Part shown: positions 24,125-34,900 of the stretch, piece after piece
Numbering within the stretch: the stretch's first letter is position 1
Layout: every line of letters starts with the position of its first letter
Source of the DNA: Streptomyces sp. NBC_00258
GTDB lineage: Bacteria > Actinomycetota > Actinomycetes > Streptomycetales > Streptomycetaceae
NCBI RefSeq assembly: GCF_036182465.1
Contig: NZ_CP108081.1
Span: 2,170,001 to 2,234,000, forward strand
Direction of reading: 5' to 3'
Length of the DNA stretch: 64,000 nucleotides
Program-made: the position numbers and the translations under genes
The notes under the pieces: model-generated
Told to the model about the DNA's origin: nothing
Databases searched by the model: none
What the model saw: only the letters and a program-made list of their open reading frames with translations

Positions 24125-27100
24125 CGATCGCTCTCCTCTTGGTCCGTCGGTCCGGTCGTCCAGGCCACGACGTAGTCCCTGTCCGGCAGTCCTGGCGGAT
24201 TGCCGGTCCGCTCGCAGTGCACGGTGTACGCGCGTTCGAGGCGCCCCGAGACCAACAGCCGGTGCCCGGCGTCACTGGCGCCACCGGCTGTCGCTTCGAG
24301 CACGGTGAAGTCCCGGGGGCGTCCGCGGAATCCGGTGCCCTCCGCCTTGGCGACCGCTTCCTTGGCCGCCCAGAACCGGGTGAACCACAGCGCCTCCGGT
24401 TCGCCGGTGGCGGCACATCTGGCGCTCAACAGCCTCAGCTCGTCCTCACCGAGGGCGACGGCGAGGGTCTGCGCGTCCCTCTCGACGACCTCTTCGATGT
24501 CGATGCCCGGCCCCGGTTCGGGCCTGTGCGGCCGTACGATCGCGACCCCGGCCTCCGCGCGGTGGGCCAGCGAGATGTCCAGCGCGGGCAGAGTCCGGCC
24601 GTGTAGCCCGGTGACGTACGGCCGCCCCGACTCGTCGTTGCGCACGCGGATCTCGGCCGGGAAGACCGGTCCTTCGCCGTGGTCCCACAGCCACTGCCGT
24701 ACGGCGTCCTTGGCGGCGATCCGACCGAGCAGCCACTGTCTGCGCCCTCGGGGAGCGTGCCGCTCGTACTCCGAACGCTCCGCGCCGCTGAGGGAGTTGC
24801 GCATGATCAGGTCACGCGAGGCGAGGTCGGGCCAGCGCTCGTGGAGCAGGGACCAGCCGCCGGGCCGCGCCTGGGAGAGGGTGTTTCGCTCGGGGAACCG
24901 CTCTACGGGCCTGGTCTGCGGGTCGTTGTCGAAACGGCGGTCCTGCCAGCCCGTGAGCTCCGCCCACACCTCGCCCGCGACGACCAGTTGGACGTCGGCT
25001 TCGAGCAAGGTGTCGGTGAGGGAGGTGATCCTCACCAGGCATTCCACGTCGGTCCCGGGGCGCGGGTGCGGCCCGTAGAACCGCATGTGCCGCATCTGGA
25101 CGGGGAACACGACGGTCCGTTCCGTACGGGCCGCCATGATCCAGTAGCCGAGGAGCTGGCCCACGTTGTCGAGCAGGGCACCGGGGGCCGGCGGCGTGGT
25201 GATCACGCCTCGTACGTGGCTGTCGCCGATCGCGGTGAGTTCTGTGACCCCTTGGAAGGCGGGTCCGTGGAACATCCAGCGCTCGTCGTAGAGCTGGGCC
25301 GCGGTGTGCTCGGGGGCTCGTTCGGAGCCGGGATCCGCACGCCATGGGGTCGGGGGCGTCACTGGATAGTGTGCCGCGAACTCGACCACCGCACGGGCTC
25401 GAGGGCCGAAGGCGACCGCGAGGCGGCCGGGACCGTCGGGGACGGCGGTGACCGGTACCTCGACCTCCGGTGTGGCGGTGAGCCACTGGTCGAACCGGGC
25501 CCCGTGCACGGCGACCGCCCGCATGCCGGGGGCCGCGTCCCGGGCCGCCTCCATGATGTGGTGAACGATCGTCGTCGCGGGGACGACCGGCCAGCGGTCG
25601 GACACGTCGGGCCAGCCGGGCCGCTGCGGGAAGAAGCAGTGGTCCAGGAGGTACGGCATCGCTTCCGGGGATACGCGGATAGCGGTGCGCCATACCTGTG
25701 CGGGTGGTTCGGGGGTGGGGGGCGTGGCTGTGAGGTGAGGAACCGTGGGGGCGGGGGCTTGGGTGGGGGCGGGAGCTTGGGCGGGGGCGGCTGCCCGGGC
25801 CGGGGCCCGGATCGGAGAAGGCACCAGGGTGTGGGCAGGATCAGGGTTCGTGTCAGGGCTGGAGTGGCGGCTGCCTGCCGTGATCAGTGCGGCGGCCGTG
25901 TCGGCCGTGTCCCTCAACAGCGCGCTCAGTTCGGCGGCGACCGGCATGCGCTCGGCGAGCGCGTCCAGAGCCGACGGGCCCGCGGCGGCCGGCGTGGGGA
26001 TGGAATCGCTCGGGGCCTGTGTGCCCGTCCCTGCCGGAACGCGGTGGTGGTGCGCAGCCGAAGCCTGGTAGACGGGCGGCCCGGTACGCAGCTCGGCTCG
26101 CAGCTGTGTGAGGGCCGGGCCGTCGAGCGAGATGAGCGCCCCGCCGAGGTCGAGTCGGACGGTGGGCCGGTCCACCCGCGTGGGGCGCACCGAGCCGACG
26201 GGCCCCGTAGATCGGGCGGAGGGACCAGCGGTAGGAGCGGAGGGAACGGCGGAACGAACAACGGACGGCGGCAGCGCGGGAGCGACCGCCGCGCCCGCGG
26301 TCCACAGCGCCGTCGCCACGCGGCGGAGCTGGGCGAGGCCGGTGCGGTGGGGCGAGTTGGCCGCCACGACCAAGTGGTCGCGCCCGCTCAGTGTGTCGCC
26401 CACGAGTGAACCGAGCTGCCCGGTGCCGACCTGGACGAAGACACGATGGCCCGCCGTGTACATGGCCTCGGTCAACTGCTGGAAGCGCACCGGTTCCAGC
26501 AGGTGTCTGACGAACAGGTCGCGTACGGCGGCCTCGTCGGCGGGGAAGGGCGCCGCGGTCGTTCCCGACCACAGGGGCACGGTCGGCGGATGCAGCCGGA
26601 AGCGGTTCGCCGCTTCCTCGATGGGTGCGAGGTAGGGCTTCAGCATCGGTGTGTGGAAGCCGGACCGGAAGGGCAGCACCTGGCTGAGCACACCCCGGGC
26701 GCGGAAGGAGCGTACGAACTCCTCCACCGCCTCGTGCGGTCCGCACACCATCGACTGGTTCGGCGCGTTGTCGTGGGAGAGGACGATTCCGGCGTCCGTC
26801 CACCGGTCGTCGAGGGCTTCCAGGACGCGCCCGGCGGGGGCGCCGAGAGCGGCGAAGGACAGACCGGGAACGGTCAGCGAGTCGGGGTCGAACGACTCCA
26901 TGAAGTCGCTCACTTCGTCACCTGCGTACATCCCTGCGGCAACCATCGCCGTCCACTCGCCGACGCTGTGCCCGGCCACCGCGTCCGGGACGACGCCCAT
27001 GCGGCGCAGCGCCCCGTCGAGCAGCCGGCCGACGCCGACGACACCGAATCCGTGCCGGCCCACGTCCGAAACCCGGGCCGTCTTCTCGGTGTTCGGGGTG

Positions 27101-28986
27101 GGCTCCGGGAAGCCAGGAAGGCCGAAGTGGGCGGCGACGTCGTCGACATGGGGTTCGAAGTCGCCTTCCAGTCCCGGGAAGACGAAGGCCAGTTTGCCGC
27201 TCTTGCTCCCGTCCGCACCGCCGCCGAGCAGCGGGCTCGGCGTGAACCAGACGTCGCTTCGGCCGTGCCAGGCACGTCCCTTGGCGACCGCCCGGCGGGC
27301 CAGGGCGAGCCGCTTGGCGGTGGGGGCGACGATGCCGAGCCGGGCCCGGCCCGCGTCCGGATGTGTCCGGTCGCTGTCGAGACCGGCCGCGAGCAGGGCC
27401 GAGTCGTCGCCCTCCAGCAGAGCGGCGAGGCGCTCGGGGCTGTCGGCGCCGACCAGGAACACCTGCTCCGGCTCGGCGACGGAAACGGTCGCCGTGTGCC
27501 GGGTGGCCCTTACGCCAGGCGCCTGCTCCAGTACGACATGCGCGTTGATACCGCCGAAGCCGAACGCGTTGACGGCTGCCCGGCGCACCGGCCGCTCGCG
27601 ACTGGTCTCCCAGGGCATCGCCGTCTCCAACGGACGGAACCGGGTGGCCGCGAGCGCGGGGTGCGGGTCGTCGCAGTGGAGCGTCGGCAGGAGCATCCCG
27701 TGGTGGACGGCGAGGGCGGCCTTCACCAGGCCGGCCACTCCGGCGGCGGGCATGGTGTGCCCGATCATCGACTTCACCGAGCCGATCACCGCGGGGTCAC
27801 CGTCCGCGCCGGGCCCGAACACCTCGGCCAGGGTGCTCAGTTCAGCCGCGTCGCCTGCCGGGGTCGCGGTGCCGTGGGCCTCCAGGAGGCCGATGGATCC
27901 GGGCTGGGCGGGATCGAGGCCCGCCGCTTGCCAGGCCTGGCGTACGGCGTGGGCCTGGCCGCCGGGGTCGGGGTTGACGAGACCGGCGGCGCGGCCGTCG
28001 CTCGCCACGCCGGTGCCCCGGATGACCGCGTAGATCCGGTCACCGTCGCGCTCGGCGTCAGCCAGTCGCTTGAGCACCACCACACCGGTGCCCTCGCCGA
28101 TCAGGATCCCGTCGGCGCTACGGTGGAAGGGGCGGATCCGCTGGCTCGGGGAGAGCGCGCGGAGTTGGGAGAAGACACTCCAGAGCGTGATGTCGTGGCA
28201 ATGGTGCACTCCCCCGGCGAGCATCAGGTCGCAGCGCCCGGAGGCGAGTTCACTCACCGCCTGGTCGACGGCGACCAGCGACGACGCGCAGGCGGCGTCC
28301 ACGGTGTAGGCGGGGCCGCGCAGATCGAGTCTGTTGGCGACGCGTGAGGCCGCGAGGTTGGGCACCAGACCGATGGCCGACTCGGGGCTGTCGGGCCCGA
28401 GGCGCTCGGTGAACGCCGCCCGGACGCGGTCGAGTTGGACCAAGTCCAGGTCGGGCAGCAACTCGCCGAGCGTACGCACGAGTTGACCGGCGGTGCGGAC
28501 CCGTTGGTCGAGGCGGACCAGACCGGGGGTGAGGTAGCCGCCCCGGCCGAGGACGACGCCGATGCGATGCCGGTCGGGCAGCCGGTCCTCGCCGCCCGCG
28601 TCGGCGAGGGCGGCGGCGGCCACGTTCAGCGCGATGAGCTGGTCGGGCTCGGTGCCGGGCACGGAGTTCGGCATGATCCCGAACCGGCTGACCTCCACGT
28701 CGGCGAGCTCGTCGACGAAGCCGCCGCGTCGGCAGTACACCTGGTCGGCGACGGCCGGCCCGGTCGCGGAATCGGGTCGGTAGTAGTCGGCGTCCCACCG
28801 CCCGTCCGGTACGTCGGTGATGGCGTCCGTGCCCGCCAGGAGGTTCCGCCAGTACGCGTCGAGGTCGGCGGCACCGGGCAGCAGCACCGCCATCCCCACG
28901 ATGGCGACAGGAGAAGGCAGTTGACGCCCTCTCAGTTGGTCCCGGCTCAGTTGGTCCCGGTCCGCTTGATCCGTCGGGCCGGTCAT
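24121..28986 (-). CDS. Iterative synthase subunit 2: KS-AT-DH-PPTase
   Basis: A 1621-residue protein. KS (about 13-470): Cys233 in VDAACASS, His in EAHGTAT and SMIGHTMPAAG. AT (about 595-880): Ser674 in GHSVGEW and the HTPML histidine. An Ala/Pro-rich linker (about 900-1090) is followed by a double-hotdog DH with His1116 (LLDHCFFP) and Asp1273 (LLDNVGQ). A C-terminal Sfp-type phosphopantetheinyl transferase shows GIDIEEV (about 1494) and WAAKEAVAKAEGTG (about 1538). All catalytic residues are intact. The architecture resembles PfaC/PfaB/PfaE functions of PUFA synthases joined in one chain, but no chain-length-factor KS is present. It starts one base after the PKS1 stop. Confidence 0.88.
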   Translation of the reverse strand: MTGPTDQADRDQLSRDQLRGRQLPSPVAIVGMAVLLPGAADLDAYWRNLLAGTDAITDVPDGRWDADYYRPDSATGPAVADQVYCRRGGFVDELADVEVSRFGIMPNSVPGTEPDQLIALNVAAAALADAGGEDRLPDRHRIGVVLGRGGYLTPGLVRLDQRVRTAGQLVRTLGELLPDLDLVQLDRVRAAFTERLGPDSPESAIGLVPNLAASRVANRLDLRGPAYTVDAACASSLVAVDQAVSELASGRCDLMLAGGVHHCHDITLWSVFSQLRALSPSQRIRPFHRSADGILIGEGTGVVVLKRLADAERDGDRIYAVIRGTGVASDGRAAGLVNPDPGGQAHAVRQAWQAAGLDPAQPGSIGLLEAHGTATPAGDAAELSTLAEVFGPGADGDPAVIGSVKSMIGHTMPAAGVAGLVKAALAVHHGMLLPTLHCDDPHPALAATRFRPLETAMPWETSRERPVRRAAVNAFGFGGINAHVVLEQAPGVRATRHTATVSVAEPEQVFLVGADSPERLAALLEGDDSALLAAGLDSDRTHPDAGRARLGIVAPTAKRLALARRAVAKGRAWHGRSDVWFTPSPLLGGGADGSKSGKLAFVFPGLEGDFEPHVDDVAAHFGLPGFPEPTPNTEKTARVSDVGRHGFGVVGVGRLLDGALRRMGVVPDAVAGHSVGEWTAMVAAGMYAGDEVSDFMESFDPDSLTVPGLSFAALGAPAGRVLEALDDRWTDAGIVLSHDNAPNQSMVCGPHEAVEEFVRSFRARGVLSQVLPFRSGFHTPMLKPYLAPIEEAANRFRLHPPTVPLWSGTTAAPFPADEAAVRDLFVRHLLEPVRFQQLTEAMYTAGHRVFVQVGTGQLGSLVGDTLSGRDHLVVAANSPHRTGLAQLRRVATALWTAGAAVAPALPPSVVRSAVPSAPTAGPSARSTGPVGSVRPTRVDRPTVRLDLGGALISLDGPALTQLRAELRTGPPVYQASAAHHHRVPAGTGTQAPSDSIPTPAAAGPSALDALAERMPVAAELSALLRDTADTAAALITAGSRHSSPDTNPDPAHTLVPSPIRAPARAAAPAQAPAPTQAPAPTVPHLTATPPTPEPPAQVWRTAIRVSPEAMPYLLDHCFFPQRPGWPDVSDRWPVVPATTIVHHIMEAARDAAPGMRAVAVHGARFDQWLTATPEVEVPVTAVPDGPGRLAVAFGPRARAVVEFAAHYPVTPPTPWRADPGSERAPEHTAAQLYDERWMFHGPAFQGVTELTAIGDSHVRGVITTPPAPGALLDNVGQLLGYWIMAARTERTVVFPVQMRHMRFYGPHPRPGTDVECLVRITSLTDTLLEADVQLVVAGEVWAELTGWQDRRFDNDPQTRPVERFPERNTLSQARPGGWSLLHERWPDLASRDLIMRNSLSGAERSEYERHAPRGRRQWLLGRIAAKDAVRQWLWDHGEGPVFPAEIRVRNDESGRPYVTGLHGRTLPALDISLAHRAEAGVAIVRPHRPEPGPGIDIEEVVERDAQTLAVALGEDELRLLSARCAATGEPEALWFTRFWAAKEAVAKAEGTGFRGRPRDFTVLEATAGGASDAGHRLLVSGRLERAYTVHCERTGNPPGLPDRDYVVAWTTGPTDQEESDR

Positions 28987-28987
28987 G

Positions 28988-31900
28988 TCACCAGCCCGAC
29001 GAGGTGTAGACGACGGCTCCGGCCGACTCGTCGCCCCAGGCGAGTTCGCGCAGCAGCGCCGCGGTGCCCTCCTCGGGGTCGATCAGCTTGATCCCGCGCC
29101 TGGCGTACTCGCGTCCGAGTTCCGGGGTCACCATTCCGGTGTGACCGCCGGTGGGCGCCCACGGTCCCCAGTGCACGGTCAGGGCCCGGTGACCGGTGCG
29201 GGCGGCCCAGTCGGCGCCGAGGCTCTGCAGGGCGTCGTTGGCGGCCGCGTAGTCGACCTGGCCCCGGTTGCCGAGGACGGCCGAGATGCTGCCGAACAGG
29301 ACGGCGAACGCGGGCCCGTTCGGGAACTCCTCCAGTGCTGTCAGCAAGGTCTCCGCGCCGCTCGTCTTCGTGTCGTACACGCGCTGGAAGGACTCGACGG
29401 TCTTGTCGGTGATCAGCCGGTCCTCGATCACTCCGGCCGCGTAGACGACACCGTCGAGCCGGCCGTGCTCGGCGTGGATCTCCTTGACCGCCTGGAGCGC
29501 GGCGTCCGGCTCCCTGAAGTCCACGCAGTGGTAGCGGGCCGTGCTGCCGAGCGCCGTGAGTTCCGCCAGGGTTGCGGTGATCTCCCGCCGGGCCAGGACG
29601 AGTTCGGCTTCTCGGTTGATGTCGGCGGGCGTCACTCCGCCGCCCGCGCGGGCGGCCAGTGCCGTACGCAGCGCGGCGCGGTCCGCGGCGGCGGCGATCG
29701 CCGGATCCTCGGGTCCGGTCGGCGCGGGAGTCCTGCCGAGCAGTTCGACACGGCACCGGGAGGCCGCGGCGAGCGCGGCGGCGAAGGTCGCGGTGATGCC
29801 GCGGGCCCCGCCGACCAGCAGCACCACGGAGTCCCGGTCGAGGCCGATGGCGGCTGCCTCGGCGGCTCCGTCACCCGCCGGTCCGGCTCCGGTGGTACCG
29901 AGGGTTCCCAGCGGGGTCTCGACGAGCTCCAGTCCGTGGCGACCGGCTGCCGTGCGCAGGACGACCGGGGCCGGGTCGGGCGCGAGCAGTTCGGCGAGCA
30001 GCGCGTCGGCGACGGCAGCCGGCGTGGTGTCGTCGAGGTCGACGATCCGCGCGACGGTGTCCGGGTACTCGCGCGCGACGGTACGGAACAGGCCGTGCAG
30101 CCCCGCCGGCCGGAGGCTCGGGGAGTTCCCGTCGGCGGGCCGGGCGGCGAGCAGCCAGCGCGGCCCCCGGCGCAGGGCGGCCTGGAACACGGGGAAGGCG
30201 TGGGGCAGCACCGGTGACGAGGAATCGGCGAGAGAGTCGAGGTACAGCACGCCGTCCACCCGGCCGTCCGCCTCGGTGAGCAGGTGCTCCGGGCCGAGGA
30301 ACACGGCGTCGGCCCCGTGCCCCGCGAGCCGGGAGCGGACCTCCCGGGCCACGTCCTCGTTCTCGTCGCCGAGAAGGACGAACCGCTTTCCGGCCAGTAC
30401 GGCGGACGGGTCCGCCGAGCCGTCGCCGTCCTGCTGCCCCAGAAGCACGGGCCGGAGCTCGAACCGCTTCGGTGCCTCGCCCGTGACCTCCACCGACTCC
30501 GGCATCTCGGCCCGCCCGACCGCAGTGCCGTTCCGTACCCCTTCCGGCTGTCCGGTCGTAGTCGGAGACGCACTCGGAGCCGTACTCGAAGGCGTGTTGC
30601 CGGACGGTTCGGCGGGCCCCGCGAGACGCGCCGCGAGCCAGCCCGTCACCGACGCGGCCGTACGGGCCCTTGCCAGGTCCTCCAGTTCCGCGTCGTCCAG
30701 CCCGGCGATGTCCACGCCGCCCCCGGCGCCCAGGCGCCTGGCCAGTTCACCGGCGATCTCGGCCCGCTTGATGGAGTCGATGCTGAGGTCGGCCTCCAGG
30801 TCGAGATCGGGCTCGATCATGTCCACGGGATAGCCGGTGCGCTCGCTGATGATCTCCAGCACGACCGCAAGGACGTCCGCTTCCGTGACGGCTTTCGTGA
30901 CCGTCTCCGTGGCCGCCTCAGGCGCGAGCGTCGCGGCGGCGGCGAGCGCGGGTGCCGACTCCGACTCCGGCCGCGGAACCGGCTGTTGGGCCATGGCCAG
31001 CTCAGCGGCCGGTACGGCCTGCGGGTGGGTGCCGACCCCGGCGGGCGCGACGGGCGCGGGGATCCACTGCCCCGCCGTGGCGCCGAAGTAGGTCAGCAGC
31101 ACGTCCCGTTGGGCGGCCACCATCTCCCGGCTGGTGCGCAGGTACTCGACGATCAGCGCGTCCCTGTCGGCCGGGACGCCCTCTCCGTGGTTCGCGTGGC
31201 TCGTCGTCACTGTCGTCTCCACAACGCGTCGGGCCGGTGCGAGGGCACCGGGGAGGAGTTCGCCGGCGGCGGTACGGACCAGCTGCCCGTCGACCGTCCA
31301 TCCTGGCCGTTTGGGCTGCGGGGTCCGGGTCGCGTCGACGGCGTCGCGCCCGTGGAACAGCCATCCGGTGCGTACCGGCAGCCCCGCCACGGCCAGTTGG
31401 GCCAGTGCGTCGAGCCATCCGCGCAGTCCGCTGTCGTGGCGCGGCTCGCACGCGACGGTGCGGTGCGGGCGGTCGCCGAGGATCTGTGTGACCAGCCGGG
31501 TGAGTACGGAGCCGGGGCCGGCCTCGACGAAGATCCTCGCCCCGGCCTCGTACATGGCCTCGATCTGTGCGACGAATCCGACGGGGGCGCCGATCTGGGC
31601 GGCGAGTTCCGCGCGGATCTCGTCGGCGTGGTCGCCGTACGGGGCCGCTGTGCGGTTGGACCACACCGGGAACTCGGGCGGACGTACGGGCCGGTTCGAG
31701 AGTGCGTCGGCGAACCGCTCTCCGCCGGCGGCCACGACCGGGCTGTGGAAGGCGCAGGCGACGGGGATGCGTTCGGCGCCGAATCCCGCGGCGCGCAGCA
31801 GCGCCACAGCGGTGGCCATCGCCTCCGTCGGTCCGGAAATCACCGTCTGCCGGGGCGAGTTGTGGTTGGCGACGACGACCGTCGCGGGGGCGCCCGCCTC

Positions 31901-34900
31901 ACTCAGGGCCCGTTCGACGTCTTCGGCACCGGCCGCGACGGCCGCCATGGTTCCCGGGTCGTCACCGACGGCCGAGAGGATCGCCGCCGCCCGCTCGGCG
32001 CTCAGCTCAAGCAGCGCCTCCGGTGTGATCGCGCCCGCGGCACAGAGGGCGACCAGTTCGCCGTAGCTGTGCCCGGCGGCCATGTCAGGGCGCACCCCGG
32101 CCGCGGTGAGCAGGGCGTGGGCGGCGAGTCCGGCGATGCCCAGCGCGGGCTGGGCGACCCGGGTGTCGGTGATCCCGGCCCGCCGGCGGTCCCTGGCGGC
32201 CGTGTCGAAGGCGGCGGGCGGGTACAGCGCGTCGGCGTGGTCGCGGCCGAGGTGCAGGTAGTGCTGGAGCTCGGGGAAGGCGATGAACACGTCCGCGAGC
32301 ATCCCGGGCCGTTGGCTGCCCTGGCCCGGGAAGAGGAACGCGACCTTGCCGTCGGCCGGGGCCGGTCGACGCGGACCGGGCGGCGTCTGTCCCGCGTCCG
32401 CCTGCAGCTGCCCCGCCTCCGAACTCGCCTGCTCGCTCCCGTCGGCCGGGGCTCGTCCGGCCTCCGCCAGGTGGATGCCTCCGGCCGGATCGTGCTCGCC
32501 GACCAGGGCCCGGCGCAGCTGGCCGGTCAGCCCCTCGACGTCGGCGGCGACGACGGCCACCTGGACCGGTTCGTGGCGGGCGTCGGCACGGCGGGACGCG
32601 CTCAGCGCGAGATCGCGCAGGCGCCACGGGAGGCCGTCGGTCTCGGCGGCCTTGAGTACGTCCTCGATGGCTCGCCGGGCCGCCGCCGGATCCGTACCGC
32701 GGAAGGTGAACAGCTCGGCGGGCCAGCTGTTCAGGCCGTGGGCGGGCGGTTCTGCGGCCGAGTGGGCGCTGAGCACCACATGGAAGTTGGTCCCGCCGAA
32801 GCCGAACGCGCTGAGTCCGGCGACGCGTTCATCGGCGGGAACCGCCCAGGGCCGTGCCCGAGCGTGGAAGACGAACGGGCTGCTCTCCTCCCGCCACGCC
32901 GGGTTCGGCCGCTTCATGTGCAGGGTGGGCGGCTTGACTCCCGTGTAGAGAGACAGCACGGTCTTGATCAGACCCGCGAGACCGGCGGCGCACTTGGTGT
33001 GCCCGATCTGCGATTTGACCGAACCGAGCGCGCAGCCGCCCGCCTTGGCCCCGGCCTCGGTGAACACCTCGCTGAGGATGGTCAGTTCGGTACGGTCCCC
33101 GACCACGGTCCCGGTGCCATGGGCCTCGACCAGGCCGACGTCGGCCGGTGAGATCCCCGCGTTGCGGTAGGCCCGCTCCAGCGCGGCACGTTGCCCCTCG
33201 GGGCGGGGTGCCGTCAGTCCGAGCGAGCGGCCGTCGCTGGAACTGCCGACTCCCTTGATCACGCCGTAGATCCGGTCGCCGTCCCGTTCGGCGTCCACGA
33301 GCCGCTTGAGCACGACACAGGCGATGCCCTCGCCCAGGGCGATCCCGTCCGCCGAGCTGTCGAAGGCCCGCGACCGGCCGGTCGGGGAGAGCGCGTGCAC
33401 GGAGGAGAAGAGGGCGTAGTCGTTGATGCCGTTGTGCAGGTCGGCGCCCCCGCACAGGACGACGTCGCTCGTACCGCCGACGAGTTCCTTGCACGCCACG
33501 TCGACGGCTGCCAGTGACGACGCGCACGCCGCGTCGACGGTGTAGTTGGCGCCGCCCAGGTCCAGCCGGTTGGCGATCCGCCCCGAGATGACGTTGGCCA
33601 GCATGCCGGGGAAGGAGTCCTCGGTGAGCCGGGGCAGCTGCCCGTCCAGACCCTCGGGAACGTCCCCGTAGTAGGAGGGCAGTACGGCACGCAGGGTGGC
33701 GGCGTTGGAGAGGTCGCTGCCCGCTTCGGCGCCGAAGACCACGGAGGTCCGCGACCGGTCGAACCCTCGGCCGCGCTCCCCGTAGCCGGCGTCCTCCAGT
33801 GCCCGCCGCGCGGCCTCCAGCGCCAGCAGCTGTACGGGTTCGATGCTGCCCAGCGAGGTCGGCGGGATGCCGTAGCGCAACGGATCGAAGGGGATCCGCG
33901 GCAGGAAGCCACCCCACTTCGACGGGGTGGCGCCGTCCGCGTCCTCCGAGTAGTGCACGGCGGGGTCCCAGCGGTCGGCGGGGACCTCACCGACGCTGTC
34001 GTGGCCGCCGAGGATGTTCGCCCAGTAGGCGGCGAGGTCGGGGGCCCCCGGGAACATGCAGGCCATGCCGACCACTGCCACGTCCAGCGGCTCGGGCGCC
34101 GCGGGCTCCTCGGCCGCGTCCATCCCGAGGCGTTCCCTGAGGAGAGCCGTGCGGGCGGCGAGGAATCCCGCCGCGCCGGTGGTGACCGAGCCGTGCAGCG
34201 CGTTGATCGTGGTGGTCACCGAGCGCAGCACGGCCACTTCCCCGGCCATGAACATGCCCTCGGACAGCTGGCGTTCCTCGGCCACGGCCGTGAGTTCACC
34301 AGTGGCGTCCCGCTCGGTCCCCTTGCTGGCGATCCGCAGCCGACCGACGTTGAGCCGTTCCAGTTCCTCCCAGATCCGCCGCTCGGGCACGCCGCGCTCG
34401 CGCAACTCCGCCTCGAACTGCCGGTAGTTCTCGCTGAACGGGCTGGGCACACAACGGGTGGCGTGGCCGGGTGCGGTCTCCAGCAGTGCGGTGCGTGTCG
34501 CGGCCAGGACCTGCTGCTGGAAGAGCGGCTGGACCGCCCCGCACTCCACCGCTTCGTCGGTGAACAGATAGGCGGTTCCCATGAGAACGCCGACGGCGGC
34601 CCCGCGCGCGATCAGTGGAGCGGCGAGCGCGGCGACCATCGCCGACGAGCGCTCGTCGTGGACACCGCCTGCGAAGAACACCTCGACACGTTCGGCAGTT
34701 TCGGCGTCCGCTCCGTCCAAGAAGTCTTCCAGCACGGCGAGTTGGGCCTCCCACAGGGGGAAGCTCGCGCGCGGACCGACGTGGCCGCCGCATTCGGAGC
34801 CCTCGAAGACGAATCGACGGGCTCCGGAGTCGAGGAACTGGCGGAGCAGTCCCGGCGAGGGCACGTGCAGGAAGGTGCTGATGCCGGCCCGATCCAGCGC

